Positions 6,345 to 12,350 are shown, numbered from the stretch's first letter. The stretch: DNA of 13,316 nt from JBOFLG01 sp051657745 (GCA_051657745.1 JBOFLG010000144.1:1-13316); one strand, 5' to 3'. The notes: generated by a model from the sequence alone, not told the origin. Numbers and translations are program-made.

Positions 6345-6404
6345 GGGGTATCTGCACACCCGGTCGGGGACGCTTCGCGGGCGACTCGTCATCCGCCATT
6401 GGTC

Positions 6405-6438
6405 TGCGCCTGGCAACCTTCATGTGCGCCTGGCAACC
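6405..6438 (+). repeat. 14-bp direct repeat, 20-bp period
   Basis: TGCGCCTGGCAACC occurs at 6405-6418 and again at 6425-6438, separated by 6 nt. It lies in the gap downstream of the 19-bp tandem array and beyond the 3' end of the DUF808 gene. Confidence 0.85.
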
Positions 6439-6486
6439 GACGGGGGGTGAACCTGAGGGTTTCGGGTGCGGGCGGGAAAGTTGGGG

Positions 6487-7446
6487 TCAGGGGTGGGCGG
6501 CGGAGGTCGGGGTCGATCCGCTGCGGGCGCGCATGACGAGCATGACGACCGCGACGACCACGGCACCGACGAGCGCACCAAGCAGCGCCGACCCGAGGGT
6601 GTTCGTCAGCCAGGCCAGCACTCCGCCGAGCGCGCCGGTGGCCTCGCGCACCCACTCCTCGGCGCCGTGCACCACGTGGTACGGCCAGGTCAACCCGAGC
6701 TCGTCGAGCCCGACCAGCAGGATGTGCCCACCGACCCACAGCATCGCCACGATGCCGACCGTCGAGAGCACCGCGAGCAGCCGCGGCATCCCAGCCACCA
6801 GGGCCCGGCCCAGCCGCTGTGCGCCCGTCGATTCCCGCTCGGCCAGCGAGAGCCCGATGTCGTCCATCTTGACGATCAGCGCGACCACGCCATAAACGAG
6901 CACGGTGATGGCCACCGCGACGACCACGAGGATCGCGAGCAGCGTGCCGAACGATTCGTCGGCCACCTCGTTGAGCGAGATCACCATGATCTCGGCCGAC
7001 AGGATGAAGTCGGTGCGGATGGCGCCGCCGACCATGGCCTTCTCGTGGTCCGGGCCCACCATCGCGGCGGGCGCCGCCTGCGGCTCGTGATGAGCCACCT
7101 TCTCCCAGATTTTCTCGGCGCCCTCGAAGCAGAGGTAGGTGCCACCGACCATCAGCAGCGGCGTCAGCAGCACCGGCAGAAACTCATTGAGCGCGAGGAT
7201 CGCCGGCAGGATGAAGAGCAGCTTGTTGCGCAGCGACCCGACGGCGATCTTCTTGATGATCGGCAGCTCGCGCTCGGCCGCGAAGCCGTGCACGTAGCGT
7301 GGGGTGACCGCGGTGTCGTCGACCACCACCCCGGCCGCCTTGGCGCTGGCTCGCCCCGCGGCCGCGCCGATGTCGTCCACGGACGCCGCCGCCACCTTCG
7401 CGAGCGCCGCAATGTCGTCGAGCAGCGCGACCAGTCCGCCGGGCAT
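6487..7446 (-). CDS. DUF808 (YedI) family inner-membrane protein
   Basis: A 319-residue membrane protein of the DUF808/YedI family, whose function is unknown. The N-terminus MPGGLVALLDDIAALAKVAAASVDD is highly characteristic, followed by the conserved KAAGVVVDDTAVTPRYVHG (36-54). Hydrophobic segments are at about 75-105, 168-193, 220-248 and 283-306. ELPIIKKIAVGSLRNKLLFILPAILAL, TYLCFEGAEKIWEK and RTDFILSAEIMVISL match the family's conserved blocks. Length is standard. The ATG at 7446 has AGGAGA 3 nt upstream. It is divergent from the LigD-polymerase gene with about 210 bp between the starts. No partner gene suggests its role. Confidence 0.95.
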   Translation of the reverse strand: MPGGLVALLDDIAALAKVAAASVDDIGAAAGRASAKAAGVVVDDTAVTPRYVHGFAAERELPIIKKIAVGSLRNKLLFILPAILALNEFLPVLLTPLLMVGGTYLCFEGAEKIWEKVAHHEPQAAPAAMVGPDHEKAMVGGAIRTDFILSAEIMVISLNEVADESFGTLLAILVVVAVAITVLVYGVVALIVKMDDIGLSLAERESTGAQRLGRALVAGMPRLLAVLSTVGIVAMLWVGGHILLVGLDELGLTWPYHVVHGAEEWVREATGALGGVLAWLTNTLGSALLGALVGAVVVAVVMLVMRARSGSTPTSAAHP

Positions 7447-7555
7447 GGGTCTCCTGAAGATGCGGCCCTCTCGGGCACGAATGTCTCGCCACCACGGTAG
7501 CGGGGCACGTCAGTATGCCGTCGTACCTGCCGCCACCAGCGCCTAGCATTCTCGC

Positions 7556-7561
7556 TTGACA
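7556..7561 (+). promoter_or_regulatory. TTGACA hexamer in the DUF808/ligD divergent region
   Basis: A perfect -35 consensus on the plus strand at 7556-7561. No convincing TANNNT appears 16-19 nt downstream, and it is 97 nt before the ligD ATG, so its use as a promoter is uncertain. Confidence 0.25.
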
Positions 7562-7646
7562 CGGGAACCGCCAGGTCGGCAAGAGAACCGTCCCGAGGCC
7601 GGCATGAACCTTCCGGTGCGTGGGGCGCGCCCTCCGGGACAGCCCG

Positions 7647-7652
7647 TACGGT
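7647..7652 (+). promoter_or_regulatory. -10-like TACGGT for leaderless ligD start
   Basis: TACGGT fits TANNNT and is followed by exactly 6 nt and the ATG at 7659, with no Shine-Dalgarno site. It supports choosing this ATG over the in-frame start at 7620. Confidence 0.5.
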
Positions 7653-7658
7653 GAGCGC

Positions 7659-8759
7659 ATGGCATCGCGGACGGGGCAGTTCGGGGAACCGGTCGTGCTC
7701 GACGTCGGCGGGTTCGACGTGCGGGTCTCCAGCCCGGAGCGGGTGTACTTCCCGGCCCGCGGCGAGACCAAACTCGACCTCGCCCGCTACTACCTCTCGG
7801 TGGGCGATGGCATCGTGAACGCACTGCGCGAGCGGCCATGCATGCTGCATCGCTTCCCTGACGGCGTGGCCGGCGCGAAGGTGCACCAGAAGCGGCTGCC
7901 CCGCGGCGCGCCGCCCTGGGTGGAGACCGTGCGGCTGCACTTCCCGCGCTACGGGCTGCACGCCGACGAGCTCTGCGTCACCCGGCTCGCCGATGTGGTG
8001 TGGGCGGTGCAGATGAGCACCGTGGAGTTCCACCCGTGGAACAGCCGGCGCGCCGACACCGAAAAGCCCGACGAATGGCGCATCGACCTCGACCCGATGC
8101 CGAACGCGCCGTTCTCGCGGGTTCGACGGGCCGCCCACGCGGCCCGCGAGGTGCTCGATGAGCTCGGTGCCGTCGGGTGGCCCAAAACCAGCGGCGGTCA
8201 CGGGATGCACATCTACGTACGGATCGCGCCCGAGCACGGCTTCGCCGACGTCCGGCGGGCGGCCCTGGCGTTCGCGCGGGAGGTCGAGCGGCGGCTCCCC
8301 GATGACGTCACGACGGCCTGGTGGCGCAAGGACCGCGACCCCGCGGCGGTGTTCGTCGACTACAACCAGAACGCCCGCGACCACACCATCGCCGCGGCAT
8401 ATTCGGTGCGGGGCACCGACATCGGCACAGTGTCGGCGCCGCTCCGATGGGACGAGATCGACACCGCCGAGCCGAACGACTTCACCATCGCCACGATGCC
8501 GGCCCGGTACGCCGCGCTCGGCGACCTGCACGGCGGCATCGACACGGCCGTCTTCGACATCCGCCCGCTCCTGGAATGGGCCGAGCGAGACGAGGCCGGC
8601 GGCGCCGAGCCGCCCCCCGAGGCAACGGGCACCGAGCCACCCCCGGAGGCAACGGGCACCGAGCCACCCCCGGAGGCAACGGGCACCGAGCCACCCCCGG
8701 AGGCAACGGGCACCGAGCCACCCGCCAGGCCAGGCCCCGAGCCCGACGCCGCCGGGTGA
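7659..8759 (+). CDS. ligD: Stand-alone LigD polymerase-domain protein (NHEJ primase-polymerase)
   Basis: A 366-residue archaeo-eukaryotic-primase-type polymerase like the polymerase domain of LigD, which fills or extends DNA ends (preferring ribonucleotides) in non-homologous end joining. Visible motifs are DLDP with D143 and D145 (metal site), SGGHGMHIYVRI (178-189), and VFVDYNQN with D234 as the third acidic residue. TKLDLARYYLSV and RPCMLHRFPDGVAGAKVHQKR are also family blocks. There is no ligase or phosphoesterase domain, so it is a separate polymerase module; Ku and ligase are not in the window. From residue 317 the tail consists of four 9-residue repeats (EPPPEATGT) and a Pro-rich end. 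ATG 7659 is preferred (TACGGT 6 nt upstream). arfB follows after 4 nt. Confidence 0.93.
   Translation: MASRTGQFGEPVVLDVGGFDVRVSSPERVYFPARGETKLDLARYYLSVGDGIVNALRERPCMLHRFPDGVAGAKVHQKRLPRGAPPWVETVRLHFPRYGLHADELCVTRLADVVWAVQMSTVEFHPWNSRRADTEKPDEWRIDLDPMPNAPFSRVRRAAHAAREVLDELGAVGWPKTSGGHGMHIYVRIAPEHGFADVRRAALAFAREVERRLPDDVTTAWWRKDRDPAAVFVDYNQNARDHTIAAAYSVRGTDIGTVSAPLRWDEIDTAEPNDFTIATMPARYAALGDLHGGIDTAVFDIRPLLEWAERDEAGGAEPPPEATGTEPPPEATGTEPPPEATGTEPPPEATGTEPPARPGPEPDAAG
8607..8714 (+). repeat. 27-bp in-frame tandem repeat, four copies, in the ligD tail
   Basis: Units start at 8607, 8634, 8661 and 8688, with a partial fifth from 8715. Copies 2-4 are identical and copy 1 differs at 2 positions. Each encodes EPPPEATGT. 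The length of 27 keeps the reading frame, so copy number can vary without inactivating the polymerase. It probably forms a flexible acidic linker or tail. Confidence 0.95.
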
Positions 8760-8763
8760 CCCG

Positions 8764-9210
8764 ATGGACCTCACCGTGCCACCCGGCCCCGGTGTGCCGC
8801 AGGGGATGACGATTCCAGCCAGTGAGTTGGTCGAGCGCTTTTCGCGCGCCTCAGGGCCGGGCGGGCAGGGGGTGAACACGACCGACAGCCGGGTCGAGCT
8901 CGAGCTGGACGTGGTGGCCTTCGAGGGCGTCACCGCGACCCAGCGACGGCGCGTCCTGGAGGTTCTCGGTGCGCGACTGGTCGACGGACGGCTGCTCGTC
9001 GTCGCCGCCTCGGAGCACCGCCAGCAGCGCCGCAACCGGGTGGCGGCGCGGGAGCGGATGGCCGAACTCCTCCGCCAGGCGCTGGCTCCGCCCGCACCAT
9101 TACGGCGAGCCACCCGACCTACCCGCGGTTCGACGGAGCGCCGACTCGCCGCGAAGAAGCGGCGCGGTGACACCAAAGCGGGCCGCTCGCGGCCGGCATC
9201 CGACGCCTGA
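8764..9210 (+). CDS. arfB: Alternative ribosome-rescue factor ArfB (YaeJ/ICT1-like)
   Basis: A 148-residue peptidyl-tRNA hydrolase that releases stalled non-stop ribosomes. The catalytic GGQ is at residues 33-35 in SRASGPGGQGVNTTDSRVEL, followed by the rest of the RF-1-like domain (VVAFEGVTATQRRRVLEVLG). A basic C-terminal tail of the ArfB type (RRATRPTRG, then RRLAAKKRRGDTK), which enters the mRNA channel, is present. The absence of codon-recognition domains separates it from RF1/RF2. The ATG at 8764 is 4 nt after the ligD stop with GGGTGA just upstream, so translational coupling is likely. An alternative ATG at 8806 would remove 14 residues. The gene converges on an S10 peptidase remnant that ends 3 nt away. 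Confidence 0.93.
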   Translation: MDLTVPPGPGVPQGMTIPASELVERFSRASGPGGQGVNTTDSRVELELDVVAFEGVTATQRRRVLEVLGARLVDGRLLVVAASEHRQQRRNRVAARERMAELLRQALAPPAPLRRATRPTRGSTERRLAAKKRRGDTKAGRSRPASDA

Positions 9211-9213
9211 CGT

Positions 9214-9620
9214 CTACCGGGAACCGCTCGCGCTGATGACGAAGTCGGCGAGGTCCCGGGACTGCTGGACGCGCGACGGCTCGTGCACGTACATCATGTG
9301 CCCAGCCGGATAGTGGACGTGCTCGATGTTGGCACGCACCGAGGCCGGCAGCTGGAGGTGCGCAAGGGTGTCCTCGGTGGCGAAATACGGTGTGGCGCCG
9401 TCGAACTGCCCACTCGAGACGTGCACCCGCAAGTGCGGGTTCGCCCGCATCGCCCGGGCCAGGCGCGGCCGCGGCGTAACTGGGCAGGAAGTCCACGTGC
9501 GCCCGGTCGTTCTGGAAGTCGACGTCGATGGTCCCGAGATCGAGCACCGAACTGACCAGGATGACGCCGTTACCGAACAGCGCATGCTCGGTCTGCAGGT
9601 GGTCCGCCAGAGCGCACCGA
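9214..9620 (-). pseudogene. S10 serine carboxypeptidase-like remnant with internal deletion
   Basis: Two pieces of an S10-family peptidase in different frames. The upstream piece (about 9620-9470) reads LADHLQTEHALFGNG, then VILVSSVLDLGTIDVDF and HVDFLPSYAA, as seen after the catalytic Ser region of these proteins. The downstream piece (about 9470-9214) reads ARAMRANPHLRVHVSSGQFD, GATPYFATEDTLAHL and YPAGHMMYVHEP, with the family's Asp (GQFDGAT) and His (AGHMM) active-site contexts. The intervening segment (roughly 150-200 residues in full-length relatives, from memory) and the whole N-terminus with the Ser nucleophile are missing, and the junction shifts frame. It cannot be active. The stop at 9214 lies just past the arfB stop. 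Confidence 0.85.
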
Positions 9621-9711
9621 CGTCACCGGATCCGACCCGGGCCGGACCGAGCCGGACCGAGCCCCACGATCAGCCCTGACGATAGGCGCCCCGACCGGCG
9701 GGTCCCCAGGT
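9621..9711. other. Short gap with GGACCGAGCC duplication
   Basis: No gene is seen. GGACCGAGCC is repeated in tandem at about 9643-9662, close to the break point of the S10 remnant. Confidence 0.5.
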
Positions 9712-10506
9712 TCAGGAGTCGGAGAACGCGTGCAGGCCGAAAGTGCCGAGGTCGGCGAACCCCATCCGCTGGTACACCGGGTGCCCTGCGGCCGTGGCCT
9801 GCAGCGTGCCGACCCGCAGGCCCTGCCGCCGGCCCTCGGCGAGCGCCGCCGCCGTCACCGCACCGCCGTAGCCCCGGCGCTGATACCCGGGGAGGGTGGC
9901 CACGGTGTAGACGCCAGCGACACCGACGTCGGTACTGACGGCGGCGGTGGCCACCAACCGCCCGTCGCACCATCCGCCAACCCGCAGGTAGCCGTCGGTC
10001 GCCGGTCGAGAGGTCTCGAGCGCCACGTACGGAGCCACCGCCTCCGGGGCCAGACTGAAGCACGTGGCGACCACCGACGCCCAGGCGGCGACCTCGCCGG
10101 GCGGCACCAGGCCCACGGCCAGCCCGGGCGGAGCCGGCGGGGTCCGGACGCGTTCGAGGTCGACGGTCATCAGCGTCAACGCCGCGACCTCAGGCGCGCC
10201 GAGGTCGTGCAGCCGGGCGCTCAGGTCACCCGGCGAACTGTCCGGGCCGACCCACCAGACGCCCGAGAGGTGGGCCGCGTCGAAGCCGGCGGTGACCTCC
10301 TCGACGGCGGCAGCCACCGACGCCGGCTCGAGGTCGGCGCGCAGCACCCCGTTCAGCTGGACGTCTGGCACCCCGAACGAGTACGTGACGAGGCCGTCGA
10401 CCGCCGGGGCGACACCCCGCCGGTCGTAGCTCTGCCAGTAGGCGTGCAGGTTGGCCAGCAACGCGGGGTTCGCCAGCGACAGGTCAGTGGGCGGGGATGA
10501 CGGCAT
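9712..10506 (-). CDS. GNAT-family N-acetyltransferase
   Basis: A 264-residue protein with a C-terminal Gcn5-related acetyltransferase domain. Motif A is VYTVATLPGYQRRGYGGAV (199-217), with Q209-R-R-G-Y-G forming the acetyl-CoA pyrophosphate loop, and motif B is ATAAGHPVYQRMGFADLGTF (237-256). The N-terminal ~125 residues (MPSSPPTDLSLANPALLANLHAYWQSYDR... WWVGPDSSPGDL) resemble the extra N-terminal region of actinobacterial two-part GNATs rather than a second complete domain. The substrate is unknown. The ATG at 10506 overlaps the end of the truncated upstream reading frame (10484-10726, -) by 23 bp, so it may now be translated by coupling to that remnant. Confidence 0.9.
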   Translation of the reverse strand: MPSSPPTDLSLANPALLANLHAYWQSYDRRGVAPAVDGLVTYSFGVPDVQLNGVLRADLEPASVAAAVEEVTAGFDAAHLSGVWWVGPDSSPGDLSARLHDLGAPEVAALTLMTVDLERVRTPPAPPGLAVGLVPPGEVAAWASVVATCFSLAPEAVAPYVALETSRPATDGYLRVGGWCDGRLVATAAVSTDVGVAGVYTVATLPGYQRRGYGGAVTAAALAEGRRQGLRVGTLQATAAGHPVYQRMGFADLGTFGLHAFSDS

Positions 10507-10726
10507 CCGGCGACTCCAGAGGTGGCAGGGGCTCCTGGGCCCAGACTCTCACGGCGGTGACGCCACGGCTGTGACGGTGGCGGCGACGCAACGGTGACGC
10601 CACGGCGGCGACCACTGCGGGCAGCCGAGCGGCGGCGCCGGGGCGGTCGCGCCACCACCCGTCGGGGCGGGAGCCGACAACGTTTGCCTCGTCAACGACG
10701 AGCACGGACCGGCGGGCGGGCGTCAT
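10484..10726 (-). pseudogene. N-terminal fragment of a 'VVDxANVVG' family protein
   Basis: An 80-codon frame from the ATG at 10726: MTPARRSVLVVDEANVVGSR then PDGWWRDRPGAAARL. The VVDxANVVGSxPDGWWRDR start is characteristic of a small actinobacterial family with a PIN/NYN-like acidic N-terminus, often labelled NTP pyrophosphohydrolase; this recognition is from memory. After about residue 45 the sequence turns into Arg-rich, uncharacteristic sequence and ends (EPLPPLESPDAVIPAH) inside the GNAT start. Full-length relatives are longer, so I read it as 3'-truncated by a deletion that fused it to the GNAT gene. It could still be expressed as a short peptide. Confidence 0.6.
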
Positions 10727-10867
10727 CCGCGTGGTCGAATCGAACCACCTGGGCCCACGCGCCACGGCCACCGGTCGGCTCACCGCGGCGATGGTCGACG
10801 ACGTACTCCGTTCCCGGCGAACGAAACTCGGTCGCCGTTGGCAGGCGTCCCAGCCTAGGCTGGGCGG
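10727..10867. other. Divergent promoter region between the two GNAT transcription units
   Basis: Non-coding. It contains an imperfect dyad GTGGTCGA-AT-CGAACCAC (10731-10748) and the leaderless-type -10 at 10856 for the rightward gene. Confidence 0.45.
10856..10861 (+). promoter_or_regulatory. -10-like TAGGCT for leaderless GNAT start
   Basis: TAGGCT (TANNNT) is followed by 6 nt and the ATG at 10868, with no ribosome site. The TTGGCA at 10838 is only 12 nt upstream, too close for a normal -35. Confidence 0.5.
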
Positions 10868-11434
10868 ATGCCGGTCCGCCTCCTTCGCCCCGACACCCGC
10901 CTGCAGCAGTCCTATCTCGACGCGTCCGACGAGTTCGGCGGCGCCCCACGCGACGGCGACGGCGACCTCGTCGAGAATGCCGACGCCACCGTCCCCGGCG
11001 TCGCCTTCACCCGCGCTGAGCTCGAGACCGAGGCAGGCTTCGCCCGGTTCGTCGCGAGGCTCCGCGCACTGGCCGACGAGCACACTCCCCGCCCGACGGG
11101 TCGCGTCCCCTGCTCTTTCTTCTGGATGGTCGATGACACGGACCCGCGCACGTATCTCGGCTCGCTCGCGCTCCGGCACCGGCTCACCCCCGCCCTGCTC
11201 GAACTTGGCGGCCACATCGGCTATTCAGTTCGCCCGAACGCCCGGCGCCGGGGGGTCGCGACCGGCGCGCCGGCTGCTGCACTCGTGGAGGCCGAACGCC
11301 TCGGCATCGACCCGGCACTGGTCACCTGCGACGTCGACAACGTCGGCTCGCGGCAGGCCATCGAGACCAACGGCGGCCTCCTTGAGGACATCCGCAAGGG
11401 AACCCGGCGGTACTGGGTCGCGACCAGCCGGTGA
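10868..11434 (+). CDS. GNAT-family N-acetyltransferase (COG3981-like)
   Basis: A 188-residue single-domain acetyltransferase. GGHIGYSVRPNARRRGVAT (114-132) is motif A, with RRRGVA binding acetyl-CoA pyrophosphate. LVTCDVDNVGSRQAIETNGG (151-170) is the strongly conserved motif B of COG3981-type predicted acetyltransferases. VPCSFFWMVDDTDPRTYLGSLALRHRL (80-106) is the central sheet. Length is typical. The substrate is not predictable. The TGA stop overlaps a GTG (GTGA at 11431-11434) that opens the frame of the downstream quinone-oxidoreductase remnant, though that gene probably starts at 11482. Unlike its flanking remnants it looks intact. Confidence 0.9.
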   Translation: MPVRLLRPDTRLQQSYLDASDEFGGAPRDGDGDLVENADATVPGVAFTRAELETEAGFARFVARLRALADEHTPRPTGRVPCSFFWMVDDTDPRTYLGSLALRHRLTPALLELGGHIGYSVRPNARRRGVATGAPAAALVEAERLGIDPALVTCDVDNVGSRQAIETNGGLLEDIRKGTRRYWVATSR

Positions 11435-11472
11435 GCCGCACCTCGCACGTACGCGCGCTGAGGGCGACTGGC

Positions 11473-11477
11473 AGGAG
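11473..11477 (+). promoter_or_regulatory. Ribosome binding site deciding the qor start
   Basis: AGGAG at 11473-11477 lies 4 nt before GTG 11482. This makes that GTG, rather than the one overlapping the GNAT stop at 11431, the likely original start of the quinone oxidoreductase. Confidence 0.6.
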
Positions 11478-11481
11478 CGAG

Positions 11482-11682
11482 GTGCGGAGCCGAGCCCTGG
11501 TGGTCACCGGTCACGGCAGTCGGGAGGTTCTCGCCGTCGAGAAGCACGTGGTGCCCGAGCCCGGGCCCGGCGACGTACTGGTCGAGGTCGCGGCGGCTGG
11601 GGTCAACGTCATCGACGTTTACCAGCGGCAAGGCATCTACCCCGGCAACCTGGGACGACCGAATCAGTCGACAAGTCCGTAA
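11482..11682 (+). pseudogene. 3'-truncated NADPH:quinone oxidoreductase (MDR family)
   Basis: Only the first ~58 codons of a zinc-free quinone oxidoreductase (QOR/MDR family) remain: VRSRALVVTGHGSREVLAVE, then PEPGPGDVLVEVAAAGVNVIDVYQRQGIYPGNL, the N-terminal GroES-like fold signature. The homology stops abruptly at about 11653 and the frame ends nine codons later. The NADPH-binding Rossmann domain and ~260 residues are lost. The 3' break coincides with the end of the convergent VbhA-like antitoxin gene, so a deletion or recombination joined the two. It sits 47 nt after the GNAT stop in the same direction. It is almost certainly non-functional. Confidence 0.85.
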
Positions 11683-11864
11683 CGCGCTCGTGCGCGGGCG
11701 ACCAACTCGTCAGAGTCGATCCTTCCGGCTACGTACTTTCCAGCGTCCGCTCGCCCGGCCTGCGTCACGTGCAGGCCCTCCATCTCACCGCTGTGTGCTG
11801 CCTCATCAACCCGACGCTTCCGCTCTTCCTTGGTGGTCGACGTCGACCGCGCTGCTTGGGTCAT
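11664..11864 (-). CDS. VbhA-like antitoxin of a Fic system (orphan)
   Basis: A 66-residue small protein resembling the VbhA antitoxin family that inhibits Fic AMP-transferase toxins. The core RRVDEAAHSGEMEGLHVTQ, then RADAGKYVAGRID, then SDELVARARARYGL, follows the 'S-x-x-x-E-G' inhibitory helix and 'Y-x-x-G-x-I-x-x-x-E' pattern of the family. In VbhA the Ser-x-x-x-Glu-Gly motif places the Glu into the Fic active site. The ATG at 11864 has a perfect GAGGAGG ribosome site 5 nt upstream. In related loci the fic gene follows directly; here the qor remnant begins a few bases after the stop and no FIC motif (HPFxxGNG) is found in the window, so the toxin has been lost. Confidence 0.8.
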   Translation of the reverse strand: MTQAARSTSTTKEERKRRVDEAAHSGEMEGLHVTQAGRADAGKYVAGRIDSDELVARARARYGLVD

Positions 11865-11989
11865 CGCGTCCTCCTCGGGTCCCCTGACCTGGTGCCCAGC
11901 CCGACTGGTGCCGGACGGTGCCCGCTCGACACGCCTCCGAGCGGGGATCCGCGCGGACCCGGGCCCGCAACGTCGGGGCGGAGTACGGG
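11865..11989. other. Intergenic region upstream of the antitoxin
   Basis: Non-coding, except that 11870-11876 (minus) is the GAGGAGG ribosome site of the antitoxin. No clear promoter hexamers are seen. Confidence 0.45.
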
Positions 11990-12337
11990 TCAGGCCCAGA
12001 GCACCGCGACGGCGGTGTTGAGCACAGCGAGCCAGCCGGCCGCCCGTACCAGGATGGCGTGCTGGGCAGCCCCACGCCGGGCCCGCCCAGCGGCGATCTC
12101 CGCGCAGGCCGTGACCGCCAGCCCCACGACCAGCTTGACGCCGACCTTGGTGTGGTTGACCGGGTCGTCGCCCATCTCGAGCAGACCCACGAGGAGCAGC
12201 CCGGTGACGAACTGGGCTCGAGCCCCCCAGATCAGCGCCGGAGTCACTCGGTCGCGGGCAACGAGCACCGCGCTGCCGACGATCGCGGCCATACCGAGCA
12301 GGTGGGCAAGGACGAACAGGTTCTGGACGAGCTCCAC
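11990..12337 (-). CDS. Small four-helix integral membrane protein
   Basis: A 115-residue hydrophobic protein starting VELVQNLFVLAHLLGMAAIVGSA from the GTG at 12337. Four hydrophobic segments are at about 5-27, 40-53, 64-80 and 96-114. Conserved-looking features are H12 in helix 1 (LAHLLGMA) and the GDDPVNHTKVGVKLVVGL block (57-74). These resemble uncharacterised actinobacterial integral membrane proteins with a Fe-S/heme-like 'H..K.g.K' context, but I cannot name the family. TACGCT lies 7 nt upstream of the GTG, so it is probably leaderless. It is divergent from the GT2 gene. The function is unknown. Confidence 0.8.
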   Translation of the reverse strand: MELVQNLFVLAHLLGMAAIVGSAVLVARDRVTPALIWGARAQFVTGLLLVGLLEMGDDPVNHTKVGVKLVVGLAVTACAEIAAGRARRGAAQHAILVRAAGWLAVLNTAVAVLWA

Positions 12338-12344
12338 GCCCCAC

Positions 12345-12350
12345 AGCGTA
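12345..12350 (-). promoter_or_regulatory. -10-like TACGCT for leaderless membrane-protein start
   Basis: On the minus strand TACGCT precedes GTG 12337 by 7 nt, with no Shine-Dalgarno site, matching the spacing seen at other starts here. Confidence 0.45.

Larger units (their letters stand above)
6168..6486. other. Intergenic region with tandem repeat and possible frame-shifted small ORF
   Basis: The region holds a CGGATGACGC motif (6171-6180), TACAGT (6227-6232) nine nt before an ATG at 6242, a 19-bp tandem repeat (6251-6344), and a 14-bp direct repeat (6405-6418, 6425-6438). Downstream of the repeats, one frame reads GYLHTRSGTLRGRLVIRHW to a TGA at 6449, but it is out of frame with ATG 6242 at the present repeat number. 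I do not call a gene. Confidence 0.5.

Noticed and set aside
6242..6895. Trp/Cys/Gly-rich protein from ATG 6242 through the 19-bp repeats
   Set aside because: Its composition is produced by the repeat unit and the frame then runs antisense into DUF808; not called as a gene.
7164..9176. 670-codon open frame on the minus strand across DUF808 and ligD
   Set aside because: It is antisense to the well-supported polymerase and in the wrong frame of DUF808. Its apparent LGARCLRGWLGARC-type repeats are only the complement of the 27-bp ligD array.
11431..11682. Functional quinone oxidoreductase from GTG 11431
   Set aside because: Only the N-terminal ~58 residues of the family are present and a better start with a ribosome site lies at 11482.
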